Below are positions 1 through 7,675 of a stretch of 64,000 nt of DNA, piece after piece. Both the position numbers and the translations under genes were made by a program. Numbering within the stretch: the first letter of the stretch is position 1; every line of letters begins with the position of its first letter. The stretch is from Actibacterium mucosum KCTC 23349 (lineage in GTDB: Bacteria; Pseudomonadota; Alphaproteobacteria; Rhodobacterales; Rhodobacteraceae): positions 382,206 to 446,205 of the forward strand of contig NZ_JFKE01000003.1 in the NCBI RefSeq assembly GCF_000647975.1. The letters run 5' to 3'. The notes below the pieces were generated by a model. It was not told the DNA's origin. It ran no database searches and was given only the letters and a program-made list of their open reading frames with translations.

Positions 1-1
1 T

Positions 2-658
2 CTGGTCCGCACCGCTTTGTCCAGCGAGGTGTGGGAGGCCACGAACGAATGCTGGATGACATTGAAAGAAGCGCTGGCCCGCCCGATAACGGCACGCAAC
101 CTGCACGATATCCTAGCGTCTATCCGGTTCCGGACATCGGTTGTACGGGGCGCACTGCATGGCACGATGCTGCGCAACGACATCTTCTCGTTCGCGCGGC
201 TTGGCACCTTTATCGAACGCGCGGACAACACCGCGCGCATTCTTGACGTGAAATACTACGTGCTTTTGCCATCGGCGGCCTTCGTGGGGACCAGCGTCGA
301 CAATGCCCAGTGGGAGGTGATCTTGCGATCGGTCTCGGCCGAGCGGTCGTTCCGATGGTTGCATGCGGGTGAGACGTCGCCGCTGGGTATTGCCGAGTTC
401 CTGATCCTGGACGCGCGCATGCCGCGCTCTTTGGCCTTTTGCTGCGGGCAGATCGGCGAACACCTTGCGCAACTGGAAAAGGAATACGCATTGCGTCACG
501 ACAGCCAGGCACAGGCCGGAAGGATCTGCGATCGTATCTCGTCCTGCACGATCAACTCGATCTTTCAGGACGGTTTGCACGAGTTCCTTGGCGAAATGAT
601 CCGTGACATCACCTGCCTTTCGGGCACAATCGAAAAAGACTTTCGGTTTTACGGCTAG
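2..658 (+). CDS. alpha-E domain protein (DUF403), 5' end outside window
   Basis: The reading frame is already open at base 2, so the first codons lie left of the window; 218 C-terminal residues are visible against about 310 for a complete family member. The all-helical sequence, with the stretch around RNDIFSFARLGTFIERADNT and ILDVKYYVLLP, is typical of alpha-E (DUF403) proteins. Their function is not established; they are usually encoded with a circularly permuted ATP-grasp protein, a transglutaminase-like protein and the proteasome-related peptidase Anbu. The last two of these follow directly here, with only 3 bases before the transglutaminase ATG, so one operon is likely. The ATP-grasp gene would be expected just left of the window, which is inference. 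Confidence 0.88.
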   Translation: MVRTALSSEVWEATNECWMTLKEALARPITARNLHDILASIRFRTSVVRGALHGTMLRNDIFSFARLGTFIERADNTARILDVKYYVLLPSAAFVGTSVDNAQWEVILRSVSAERSFRWLHAGETSPLGIAEFLILDARMPRSLAFCCGQIGEHLAQLEKEYALRHDSQAQAGRICDRISSCTINSIFQDGLHEFLGEMIRDITCLSGTIEKDFRFYG

Positions 659-661
659 CCT

Positions 662-1468
662 ATGAAACTCGGCATCACTCATGTCACGACTTACACCTAC
701 GATCAGCCGGTGCATTATGCGCTGCAACAGTTGCGCCTGATCCCACGCAGTGGACATGGTCAGAAGGTGGTGGAATGGGCTTCCGAGATTTTCGGTGGCA
801 CCAAGCAGTTGAGTTTCGACGATCAGTTCATCAACCACACCGAGCTTGTGAAAGTTGACCCCGGTGCAACGCGGATCGAGATTGTCAGCAAGGGTATTGT
901 CGAAACCGAAGACCGCAACGGTATCGTTGGCGACCATTCCGGTTTTGCCCCGCTTTGGTTGTTCAAAGCGCCGACATCGATGACTGCGGCCGGAAACAAC
1001 GTGCGTCAAATGGCGGCCAACCTGCGGGCGGACGCCGGCGAGATGGGCGATCTGGATCGTCTGCACACCATGTCGCGCATGATCGCGGACAAGGTCGCCT
1101 ATACCTTGGGCCACACCGACAGCACCACAACAGCCGAAGCAGCGCTAAGCGCCGGTGTCGGGGTTTGTCAGGACCACGCCCACATCATGATCGCCGTAGC
1201 GCGGCATATGGGAATGCCTGCGCGCTATGTCAGCGGCTACCTTTTGATGGATGGTCAAACCGCGCAGGATGCCAGCCATGCCTGGTGCGAGGTTTGGACC
1301 GCGGGCCTGGGATGGGTCGGTTTTGATGTGTCGAACGGGATTTGCCCCGATGCGCGCTATGTCCGCGTGGCGACCGGCCGCGACTACAACGACGCGGCGC
1401 CCATTCTGGGCGTTCGGCAAGGCGCGGGGCAGGAAAACCTGCATGTGGCCTTGCAGGTTCAGCAATAG
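662..1468 (+). CDS. transglutaminase-like family protein of the Anbu cluster
   Basis: 268 residues, complete. The N-terminal third is the beta-rich 'bacterial transglutaminase-like N-terminal region' (starts THVTTYTYDQPVHYALQQLR). The C-terminal half carries the papain-fold core with a full triad: Cys169 in GVCQDHAH, His206 in SHAWCEVW and Asp222 in GFDVSNG. These proteins are thought to be cysteine peptidases or amide-bond-forming enzymes; the substrate is unknown. The gene lies 3 bases after the alpha-E gene and 34 bases before Anbu. In the literature this neighbourhood has been proposed to make or process a short peptide. Cytoplasmic: no signal peptide. Confidence 0.9.
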   Translation: MKLGITHVTTYTYDQPVHYALQQLRLIPRSGHGQKVVEWASEIFGGTKQLSFDDQFINHTELVKVDPGATRIEIVSKGIVETEDRNGIVGDHSGFAPLWLFKAPTSMTAAGNNVRQMAANLRADAGEMGDLDRLHTMSRMIADKVAYTLGHTDSTTTAEAALSAGVGVCQDHAHIMIAVARHMGMPARYVSGYLLMDGQTAQDASHAWCEVWTAGLGWVGFDVSNGICPDARYVRVATGRDYNDAAPILGVRQGAGQENLHVALQVQQ

Positions 1469-1502
1469 GCTGCTTCAAAGAAGCGATGAAAAGAGGGGCG
1501 CC

Positions 1503-2246
1503 ATGACATATTGCGTTGGCCTGATGTTGAGGGGCGGGTTGGTCTTTATGTCCGACACCCGCACGAACTCGGGCGTCGATAACATTTCGACCTTCCGCAA
1601 GATGTTTAATTGGGAGGTTCCGGGCGAACGATCGATCACTCTGATGACCGCCGGTAATCTGGCGACCACGCAGGCCGTTGTCAGCCTTCTGGACGAACGC
1701 GTAAAGGAACCGGGCAACCGTGCGCCCTGCATTCTGGAAACCGACTCGATGTTTCAAACGGCGCGGATGGTCGGCGGTTTGTTGAAAGAGGTGATCGCAA
1801 CGCATGCTGAAACCGGCCAGCGGGCCGACGCCACCTTCAATGCAACGATGATACTGGGTGGGCAAATCGGCGACGGCGACCCGCGCCTGTTCCTGATCTA
1901 TCCAGAAGGCAATTTTGTCGAAGCCAGCTTTGACACGCCGTTTTTTCAGATCGGCGAAACCAAATATGGCCGCCCGATCCTTGTACGCGCTTACGACGCC
2001 GAGATGAGCTTTGCCGACGCGGTCAAACTGCTGACCGTGTCCTTTGACAGCACGATCAAAGCCAACCTGTCGGTTAGCCTGCCGCTGGACGTGCATGTCT
2101 ATCACAACGGGTCTTTGCGCAACGGCCCGATCTTCCGGATCAACACCGATGACCCCTATTTTCAGGAAATCTCGTCAGGTTGGGGCGTGGCCCTGCGCGA
2201 AGCGTTCCACTGCCTGCCCGAGTTTACCTTTCCGCCCGAGGGCTAG
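1503..2246 (+). CDS. Anbu proteasome-type peptidase
   Basis: 247 residues, complete. Start chosen at the ATG giving MTYCVGLMLRGGLVFMSDTR: in Anbu and other Ntn-hydrolase beta subunits the Thr exposed after Met removal is the nucleophile, and the following beta hairpin with SDTRTN matches the family. A longer in-frame reading upstream overlaps the transglutaminase gene and would bury the Thr, so it is rejected. A purine-rich AAAAGAGGGGCGCC precedes the ATG. Anbu is a self-compartmentalising relative of HslV and the 20S beta subunit, reported to form open helical rings rather than closed stacked rings; its physiological substrate is not settled. No HslU-like ATPase is adjacent. Confidence 0.92.
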   Translation: MTYCVGLMLRGGLVFMSDTRTNSGVDNISTFRKMFNWEVPGERSITLMTAGNLATTQAVVSLLDERVKEPGNRAPCILETDSMFQTARMVGGLLKEVIATHAETGQRADATFNATMILGGQIGDGDPRLFLIYPEGNFVEASFDTPFFQIGETKYGRPILVRAYDAEMSFADAVKLLTVSFDSTIKANLSVSLPLDVHVYHNGSLRNGPIFRINTDDPYFQEISSGWGVALREAFHCLPEFTFPPEG

Positions 2247-2248
2247 GC

Positions 2249-3451
2249 TCAGATCACAGCGTGTTCTACCAGTGGTACGTTGGCCGCAATGCGGTCAAAA
2301 CTGAACGGTGACAGATCGATGCTGCGATAGTTGCCATAGGTGATCCATTCGGCCAGCCCCCGCCCCATTGCCGGGGCCTGCTGCAACCCGTGGCCTGAGA
2401 AACCGTTCAGGAACAGAAAGTTGGGCAGATCAGGATGCGGCCCAACAATGGCGTTCTGATCCAGCGTGTTCATTGCATAATGCCCAGCCCATTCGGCCTG
2501 CACGCGGATAGCCTCGAACTGAGGTATACGGTGGGCCAATGCAGGCCAGACGTGCCCCTCCCACAACGAGAAATCCATGGCAAAATCACTCGCGGCAACC
2601 GCCGGGTCGTCGAACCCTTTTGAGCCGCACAGATACGTGCCACCGCCATTGTCGTGCACATGCACGCCCGAAGGGTCGATCGTCAGCGGCAGCGGCCGGT
2701 CCAGCGGGCGTTCGGCCCTGAAAACCCACGTATAGCGCTTGCGTGGCTCAACCGGCAGATCGATCCCGGCCATGGCCGCCACGTCTGATGCACGCGGCCC
2801 CGCCGCATTTACGACCTGACCGCAGGCAACGCGCGTACCAGCGGCCAGATGCAGATGGGTGACCCGACCATCGGCAACGTCCAGATCGGTGACCGTGTTT
2901 TCGATGTATTCAACACCGCCTTCGCGCGCTTTACGTCGCAACCAGTCGAACACCGCCGCACCATCCCAATACCCCTCGTCCACGGTATTGATCGACCCCA
3001 AGGTCACGTCTTCAAGGTTATAAAACGGATAGCGGGCGGCAATGTCTTCCGGTGACAGCAACTCGGTCGCGGCCCCGGCAGTCACCTGAACAGCCTGATC
3101 ACGGCGCAGCCGCTGTTCCATCGCGCGATCACCGGCGAGATACATGTATCCGAAGGACTTGATCGACAGCTCGGGCACCCTTGGGTCATCCCCCAGATGG
3201 GTGCGGAAATTGTTCACGAAATCGGCGGCAAATTGCGAAATATGTACGTTCAACTCGGTGCTGAACTGCTGTCGCATGCACGAATTCGTGCGCATCGTCG
3301 AACTGTCGGCAAAACTTATGTCCCGCTCAACCACCAGAACGCGGCCATTGAAATCCGGATTGCTGCTCAGGAACCACGCAGTGGCGGATCCCATTATCGC
3401 ACCGCCGATAATGACAACGTCATAGCTCTTGAATTTGGGGTGATCTGACAT
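2249..3451 (-). CDS. FAD-dependent D-amino-acid/glycine oxidoreductase family protein (DAO fold)
   Basis: 400 residues. The N-terminal dinucleotide-binding motif is VVIIGGAIMGSATAWFL, followed by VLVVERD and the conserved FAD loop SSTMRTNSCMRQQFS; the C-terminal GFSGHGLQQAPAMGRGLAEW is the second FAD-contact motif of the DadA/GlpD/sarcosine-oxidase family. It probably oxidises the C-N bond of an amino acid or N-methyl amine; the exact substrate cannot be read from sequence. Start set at ATG 3451 (MSDHPKFKSYDVV); a longer frame adds 8 residues with no support. The stop is 2 bases from the Anbu stop, so the two are convergent. A 7-bp-arm palindrome sits just upstream of the start. Confidence 0.88.
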   Translation of the reverse strand: MSDHPKFKSYDVVIIGGAIMGSATAWFLSSNPDFNGRVLVVERDISFADSSTMRTNSCMRQQFSTELNVHISQFAADFVNNFRTHLGDDPRVPELSIKSFGYMYLAGDRAMEQRLRRDQAVQVTAGAATELLSPEDIAARYPFYNLEDVTLGSINTVDEGYWDGAAVFDWLRRKAREGGVEYIENTVTDLDVADGRVTHLHLAAGTRVACGQVVNAAGPRASDVAAMAGIDLPVEPRKRYTWVFRAERPLDRPLPLTIDPSGVHVHDNGGGTYLCGSKGFDDPAVAASDFAMDFSLWEGHVWPALAHRIPQFEAIRVQAEWAGHYAMNTLDQNAIVGPHPDLPNFLFLNGFSGHGLQQAPAMGRGLAEWITYGNYRSIDLSPFSFDRIAANVPLVEHAVI

Positions 3452-3466
3452 GTGCCCGGCCCTGAT

Positions 3467-3484
3467 AGATAGCAAGCGCTATCT
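3467..3484. promoter_or_regulatory. palindrome AGATAGC-AAGC-GCTATCT upstream of FAD oxidoreductase gene
   Basis: Perfect 7-bp inverted repeat with a 4-base centre, 15 bases before the oxidoreductase ATG. The position suits a repressor site or a site for an unlinked regulator. No regulator gene is adjacent. Confidence 0.4.
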
Positions 3485-3529
3485 TCTGGCAAGTCACCGG
3501 GATTGCAAGGCAATTTGCAAGCAGGCGGA

Positions 3530-4006
3530 TCACCTGTTGGTGTCATCGTAAAGCCAGACCATTCGGTCCAGAAACCAAAGCTTGGCCCCCATCGCCCCCA
3601 CGAGGCCCGCAAGTGTCAGGCCAAGGTCCAACTGCCAAAGGCCCCAGGCGAACACTACGACGCCCCCTCCGGCAGCCAAATTCAATACGAACGCCATCTG
3701 TGCATGATGTGGCGGGATCGGCACCTCTTTGCGGGCCAGCCACATCCGCTCGCCCATGACACCGCGCGACATCCATGCATCCAAATGCTTGGGCGGACCG
3801 AAAACGCGGGGGTTCAGCCACGTCCAGACAACCAACGCGGCAATAGGTATCAAAACGTACCAGCCCAGCCAAACGCGGCTCCAGACGGCCAAGGCCAGCA
3901 AGGGAAGGATCGGCACACGTGTCCAACCGCTCCATGGGTTGGCATGGCGGGCCCATGTCTGGTCGTCCATGCTCATCAGGCGTTCGGTGAATTTCCGATT
4001 GTCCAT
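3530..4006 (-). CDS. DUF6653-type small integral membrane protein
   Basis: 158 residues. Start at ATG 4006 (MDNRKFTERLMSMDDQTWARHANP), preceded by GGAGGCGACAG, a good ribosome-binding site; a longer frame without one is rejected. After a soluble N-terminus with the conserved-looking WARHANPWSGWTR segment, two hydrophobic stretches (about residues 33-62) precede the loop with RVFGPPKHLDAWMSRGV, then two more hydrophobic segments and a short WFLDRMVWLYDD tail. The WxRHANPxSxWTR pattern matches the DUF6653 family as I recall it. Function unknown. Same strand as the FAD oxidoreductase but with 78 bases between them. Confidence 0.7.
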   Translation of the reverse strand: MDNRKFTERLMSMDDQTWARHANPWSGWTRVPILPLLALAVWSRVWLGWYVLIPIAALVVWTWLNPRVFGPPKHLDAWMSRGVMGERMWLARKEVPIPPHHAQMAFVLNLAAGGGVVVFAWGLWQLDLGLTLAGLVGAMGAKLWFLDRMVWLYDDTNR

Positions 4007-4046
4007 CTGTCGCCTCCGTTTAAACGGTCCCAGCGCCAGCAGGCGC

Positions 4047-4418
4047 TTACAGGGTTGACTGATACCAAACCAACAAGGCGGCAAATCCAGCGGCAAAAAA
4101 CAGGCTCAACCCGATACCGGTGCCAATGGTCAGCGCCATTTGCAACCGGTCCATCGCCCGGTCGATAGTTCGCAAATGGGCAACCGCACGGCGTTCAGCG
4201 GCCTCAAGTCGCGGTAGATTGATCTGCCGGCTGAGCTTGGGATTTGCGGCCAATGGCAACGCATCAGCGATCGAAGAAATGTCGCGGCGAACACGTTTGG
4301 GTAGGCGACGACCAGCGCGGCGCAGTTGCTGCGACAGCGGACCTGAGCGAACCCCCAGCCGTTCCTGCATCAGTTGCGACACGTTTGCCGCCAATTCTTC
4401 GACCGTCACCTCGGCCAT
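4047..4418 (-). CDS. hypothetical protein with one C-terminal membrane anchor
   Basis: 123 residues from ATG 4418 (MAEVTVEELAANVSQLMQER); an AGGAGAAGG ribosome-binding site precedes it. The body is basic and helical (RRAGRRLPKRVRRDISSIAD), and the last 30 residues form one hydrophobic helix (GTGIGLSLFFAAGFAALLVWY), so the protein is probably tail-anchored with its bulk in the cytoplasm. I do not recognise a named family. It lies 40 bases upstream of the DUF6653 gene on the same strand, likely co-transcribed, and is divergent from the hydrolase gene. Confidence 0.72.
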   Translation of the reverse strand: MAEVTVEELAANVSQLMQERLGVRSGPLSQQLRRAGRRLPKRVRRDISSIADALPLAANPKLSRQINLPRLEAAERRAVAHLRTIDRAMDRLQMALTIGTGIGLSLFFAAGFAALLVWYQSTL

Positions 4419-4483
4419 GATCCTTCTCCTGTCGTCACGAAAGTGACTGGCCAGCCCGCGCAACCGGCGCTATGGCTTGGCCC

Positions 4484-5242
4484 ATGCTTCGAACTTATGT
4501 TGCCGGTCCAGAAACTGCCACCCCTCCGCTTTTGATTGTGCATGGCCTTTACGGCTCGGCACGCAATTGGAACGGGATGGCCAAGCGGTTATCCGACACC
4601 CGAAAGGTGATCACGGTTGACCAAAGAAATCACGGGGAAAGTCCATGGTTTCAAAGCCATAGCTACCCGGATATGGCCACCGATCTGGCCGAGGTGATTG
4701 CCGCCCATGGCGGTGTTGCGGATGTGGTTGGGCATTCGATGGGGGGCAAGGCCGCCATGACCCTTGCCCTGACGCAGCCGGATATGGTGAACCGGCTTGT
4801 GGTCGCCGACATTGCACCCGTCGCATATACGCATGACCAGTTGCAGTTTATTCACGCCATGCGCGCTCTGGACGTCGAAACCGCCGACACACGATCCGCT
4901 GCAAATGCTCAGTTGGCCGCGCGGATAGACGACGCCGGAATCCGGGCGTTCCTGCTGCAAAGCTTTGACCGAAAAGAGAAAAAATGGGTTCTGAACCTCG
5001 ATGTTCTGGAGCGCGAGATGCCAAATGTCGTGGGGTGGCCAGAGATTTCAGGCAGTTTCGACGCCGCCACGCTGTTCCTGTCTGGCGGGGCTTCGGACTA
5101 TGTTCTGCCCGAGCATCGCACAAAGATCCGGGGGCTGTTCCCTAAGGCGCGGTTTGCCAAGATCCCGGGGGCGGGCCACTGGCTGCATGCCGAAAAACCC
5201 GATGCTTTCGAGGCCTCTCTGCGCGCCTTTCTACCGGTTTGA
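4484..5242 (+). CDS. alpha/beta-fold hydrolase (YbfF-like esterase)
   Basis: 252 residues. The oxyanion segment HGLYGSARNWNGMAKRL, the GHSMGG nucleophile elbow (Ser85), a FLSGGASDYV acid strand and the C-terminal GAGHWLHAEKPDAF histidine loop give a complete alpha/beta hydrolase triad, most like the YbfF/BioH acyl-esterase branch. It probably cleaves acyl esters or thioesters; the substrate is unknown. Two ATGs are possible, 4472 and 4484; neither has a strong ribosome-binding site, and I use the second because family members begin a few residues before the first strand. Divergent from the tail-anchored protein gene and convergent with the cytochrome gene 4 bases away. Confidence 0.85.
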   Translation: MLRTYVAGPETATPPLLIVHGLYGSARNWNGMAKRLSDTRKVITVDQRNHGESPWFQSHSYPDMATDLAEVIAAHGGVADVVGHSMGGKAAMTLALTQPDMVNRLVVADIAPVAYTHDQLQFIHAMRALDVETADTRSAANAQLAARIDDAGIRAFLLQSFDRKEKKWVLNLDVLEREMPNVVGWPEISGSFDAATLFLSGGASDYVLPEHRTKIRGLFPKARFAKIPGAGHWLHAEKPDAFEASLRAFLPV

Positions 5243-5246
5243 CGCC

Positions 5247-5705
5247 TTACCAAAAGTCCGAGAACATTCGTGACAACGTGTTGTTTTTCAACACAAATTC
5301 CACCACGAAACGACCAATAACATGCACCACGACCACGCCATAGAGGGCCAGGGAGATCAGGTGGTGAAGTTTGGCGACGGTGGCGCTGCCAAGGCCCCAT
5401 GCCAATACACCGCTAAGCGCGACGAGGATCAGCAACACATAGATCGCCATGAACGGCAACGCGGCGCGGGTCTGCATGCCGCCTTGCTCGCGCACCAGTG
5501 TCAGGCGCGCCAGAACGGCCAACAACACCGCGATACCGATCAGAAAATGCATTGATGCAGAAGGGCTTAGCATAAATTCGCCGGTCTGCACCCCGCGCCG
5601 GAACGCAGTTGTCATACCGCCCTGAAACGCTACGTCGACAACAAGAAACACCACCACCAACAGGTGGAGCCACTTTTGCAAACGGCTGTACGGTTTCGAC
5701 TGCAT
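5247..5705 (-). CDS. cytochrome b561-like membrane protein
   Basis: 152 residues from ATG 5705 (MQSKPYSRLQKWLHLLVVV), preceded by AGAGGGA; the long upstream extension in the frame is antisense to the Phd gene and is rejected. Four hydrophobic helices are visible, with histidines placed in them at KWLHLL, MHFLIG, KLHHLI and VVVHVIG, the pattern of a b561-type four-helix bundle that holds two b hemes and moves electrons across the inner membrane. Family members act with hydrogenases, thiosulfate enzymes or quinones; no redox partner is adjacent, so its donor is unknown. Confidence 0.8.
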   Translation of the reverse strand: MQSKPYSRLQKWLHLLVVVFLVVDVAFQGGMTTAFRRGVQTGEFMLSPSASMHFLIGIAVLLAVLARLTLVREQGGMQTRAALPFMAIYVLLILVALSGVLAWGLGSATVAKLHHLISLALYGVVVVHVIGRFVVEFVLKNNTLSRMFSDFW

Positions 5706-5847
5706 GGTTCCCTCTGGCGGCAAAATGCCGGGTGTGGCGACGCGGGGCAAGTCGTCCAAAGAGACAGGCTGCGCACGGAAGTTTAACGGGGTTTTGCAAG
5801 TTTCCACCCAATCTGGGGCCCGGATTTTAAACTTTGCGAGGGTATCA

Positions 5848-6135
5848 ATGCCGGTTTTTTCAATTCGACTGACCGACCTGCGCCCCCACCTGACCACCTG
5901 CCTGAAACGGGTGGAGCGGGGCGAAAAACTGATCTTGCGGCGCCACGGAAAACCGGTGGCCGCACTGGTGAACATGGCGGATTACGCACGCGTCTGGGAC
6001 GCAGAGGAAGACGCGCTGTTCGGCCCGATCGATCCGGCAACGGGTCGCCGGCCGGGTGGGGTCATGAAACTGTCGGGAACCGGGGTGGCAGAAAAGCTGA
6101 GACAGTTCTGGGCGTCCCGTGATAGGCAGGAGTAA
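5848..6135 (+). CDS. Phd/YefM-family antitoxin, apparently without a toxin
   Basis: 95 residues from ATG 5848, preceded by GAGGGTATCA. The N-terminal half (MPVFSIRLTDLRPHLTTCLK, then LILRRHGKPVAALVNMADY) is the Phd/YefM DNA-binding and dimerisation fold. In the family the C-terminal tail wraps a Doc, YoeB or VapC-type toxin. Here the next gene encodes only a tiny lipoprotein, and the upstream gene, the cytochrome, is on the other strand, so no toxin is adjacent. It could be an orphan regulator, or it could act with a distant toxin. The C-terminus (about residues 60-95) does not look like a common YefM tail. Confidence 0.8.
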   Translation: MPVFSIRLTDLRPHLTTCLKRVERGEKLILRRHGKPVAALVNMADYARVWDAEEDALFGPIDPATGRRPGGVMKLSGTGVAEKLRQFWASRDRQE

Positions 6136-6152
6136 AATGATAGGAGACCGAA

Positions 6153-6293
6153 ATGCCTCGCCTGATCCTTCTGCTGAGTGCCCTTGCCCTGCTGCCCGCC
6201 TGCACCCCGCTTGTCGTCGCCACCGGCGCGGCGGCCGTCGTTGTGGCCGACGAAGTGGTTGAACAAGAGAACGGCGGGGACGGGTTGTTTTAA
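6153..6293 (+). CDS. very small predicted lipoprotein
   Basis: 46 residues. ATG 6153 is preceded by TAGGAGACCGAA, a strong ribosome-binding site. The sequence begins MPRLILLLSALALLPACTPL, a short signal peptide with an LPAC lipobox, giving lipid-modified Cys17. The remaining mature peptide is Val/Ala-rich (VVATGAAAVVVADEVVEQE) and ends in an acidic, Gly-rich tail. Such minute lipoproteins are common in Rhodobacterales but have no assigned role. It follows the Phd gene by 17 bases and may share its transcript. Confidence 0.65.
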   Translation: MPRLILLLSALALLPACTPLVVATGAAAVVVADEVVEQENGGDGLF

Positions 6294-6346
6294 GCTTTGC
6301 ACATGTGACTTCCGCCCCAAAGGGCAGCGCTCGACCTGGGGCTGGG

Positions 6347-6367
6347 TCGGGCGCCGCCCGGCGATGC
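6347..6367. repeat. GC-rich hairpin motif, copy 1
   Basis: A 21-base stretch with core CGGGC-GCC-GCCCG that matches a second copy at 10194-10214 in 19 of 21 positions. It lies between the small lipoprotein gene and the AT-rich Panacea pair. It may be a REP-like dispersed element. Confidence 0.4.
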
Positions 6368-6427
6368 AAGTTGACAGCGGGTTTCAGAAGCGATAAAACA
6401 AAACGTGAACACTGAGCGAGCGGCAAA

Positions 6428-6928
6428 ATGGAATACGACGCAAGATTGATAGCAAACATTGTGCTTGACGAAGCCGAAAGTCAGGGACACCCCTTGTCCA
6501 ATCTTGCCCTTCAGAAAGTTATGTTTTTCTGCCACGCATGGCACCTCGTCGACACTGGAAAGCCTCTGATAAAACACGAGTTCGAGGCTTGGCAGCATGG
6601 GCCAGTCCTTCAGTTTATTTATCGTCAATTCAAAGAAAGCGAGAGCCGCCCGATCAGAACGAGAGCCAAAAAGTTAAACCCACTCAATGGACGTCATGAG
6701 GTGGCTCAAGGTGAAATCGATTCGAGCACACGAGCAAGAATCAGGAAAGTTGTAGGTTTCTATGGTCGCCTTGAGCCTTGGGACTTAGTTGACTTATCAC
6801 ACGTTGAAGGCGGGCCATGGCACAGCGTGTGGAACAATGCCCAACGAGTGAACCCGGGAATGAAAATTTCTCACAATGCAATTCGCGAGTTTTACTCCAG
6901 TGCGATGGAAGGGAGGCCTATCCAGTAA
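6428..6928 (+). CDS. Panacea-domain (DUF4065) protein, probable antitoxin
   Basis: 166 residues. The segment NLALQKVMFFCHAWHLVDTG, followed by FEAWQHGPVLQFIYRQFK, is the signature of the Panacea (SocA/GepA, DUF4065) domain; the C-terminal GRLEPWDLVDLSHVEGGPWH is also typical. Panacea proteins serve as antitoxins for many unrelated toxins, and SocA of Caulobacter is a proteolytic adaptor. The stop codon TAA is followed at once by the ATG of the next gene, with zero spacing, as expected for a toxin-antitoxin pair. Base composition is clearly more AT-rich than the flanks, which suggests acquisition by transfer. No strong ribosome-binding site is visible before the ATG. Confidence 0.85.
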   Translation: MEYDARLIANIVLDEAESQGHPLSNLALQKVMFFCHAWHLVDTGKPLIKHEFEAWQHGPVLQFIYRQFKESESRPIRTRAKKLNPLNGRHEVAQGEIDSSTRARIRKVVGFYGRLEPWDLVDLSHVEGGPWHSVWNNAQRVNPGMKISHNAIREFYSSAMEGRPIQ

Positions 6929-7660
6929 ATGGCCAAGCTAAAAGTTCCCTCAATCCAACACCTTGCCAGAAATTGGGATCCGCAGAGTGGCGTGATTTCG
7001 CGCGATCTCGTTCGATTAGTTCGAAATCCCCCAAGGTTCACTTACAGACCTGTTTATTCGGCCACTTCTGATCTGTTGCAATTCGGTGTTTCGTTAGACC
7101 AAATTGAAACCGGCATTCGCAACAAGGAAAAACGGGAACATGTGAGGGACAACTACTTGGAACTGCTCGGATTGATTCAGAGCCATTTCCGGGATTGTAA
7201 ACCAGACTTTGTAAATCCGGTGAGCACACGGGTGTATCCGATTGGCTCAGGACTGGATGTGCCGTTTACACCCCCACTTATTTACGGTGTGGGTGGGCAA
7301 TTGCGTTTCCCTTGGTTTAGTTTCTGGAAGACCAATCCTCTAAAAGATATGAACTTGAGGCTCTTCGTTACCATTGTAGATGAAATCTTGCGCGACGACC
7401 CCGACTTGGAAGATTGCATTTTTGAGATTTTAGACTTCAGCGCTCCTAAGGGTAGCAATGAAAGGTCCTTGGTTGTCACAAACGCCGCCGAGATTGAACC
7501 TTTGTCTCAACGAGACAAGACCGAAATGCTCGAGACCTTTGTGGATGGCTATGTAAAAGCCAAAGCCATCCTAGAAGCTGAGCCGGCGGAATCGCCACGT
7601 GATGAAAAACGAGACGCCGATCGTGACTACGACGACGATCAGCCTAGTTTGTTTGACTAG
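6929..7660 (+). CDS. unrecognised protein paired with Panacea gene, candidate toxin
   Basis: 243 residues; the ATG directly abuts the stop of the Panacea gene. I do not recognise the family. Visible features are a basic N-terminal part (ISRDLVRLVRNPPRFTYRP), a middle region rich in aromatics and Gly/Pro (FTPPLIYGVGGQLRFPWFSF) and a highly acidic C-terminal tail (DEKRDADRDYDDDQPSLFD) that looks unstructured. There is no signal peptide or convincing membrane helix. The AT-rich codon use matches its partner and differs from lepA. By position it is the expected toxin or effector of a Panacea module; that is inference from architecture only. Confidence 0.75.
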   Translation: MAKLKVPSIQHLARNWDPQSGVISRDLVRLVRNPPRFTYRPVYSATSDLLQFGVSLDQIETGIRNKEKREHVRDNYLELLGLIQSHFRDCKPDFVNPVSTRVYPIGSGLDVPFTPPLIYGVGGQLRFPWFSFWKTNPLKDMNLRLFVTIVDEILRDDPDLEDCIFEILDFSAPKGSNERSLVVTNAAEIEPLSQRDKTEMLETFVDGYVKAKAILEAEPAESPRDEKRDADRDYDDDQPSLFD

Positions 7661-7675
7661 AATCTGAAAGGCGCC

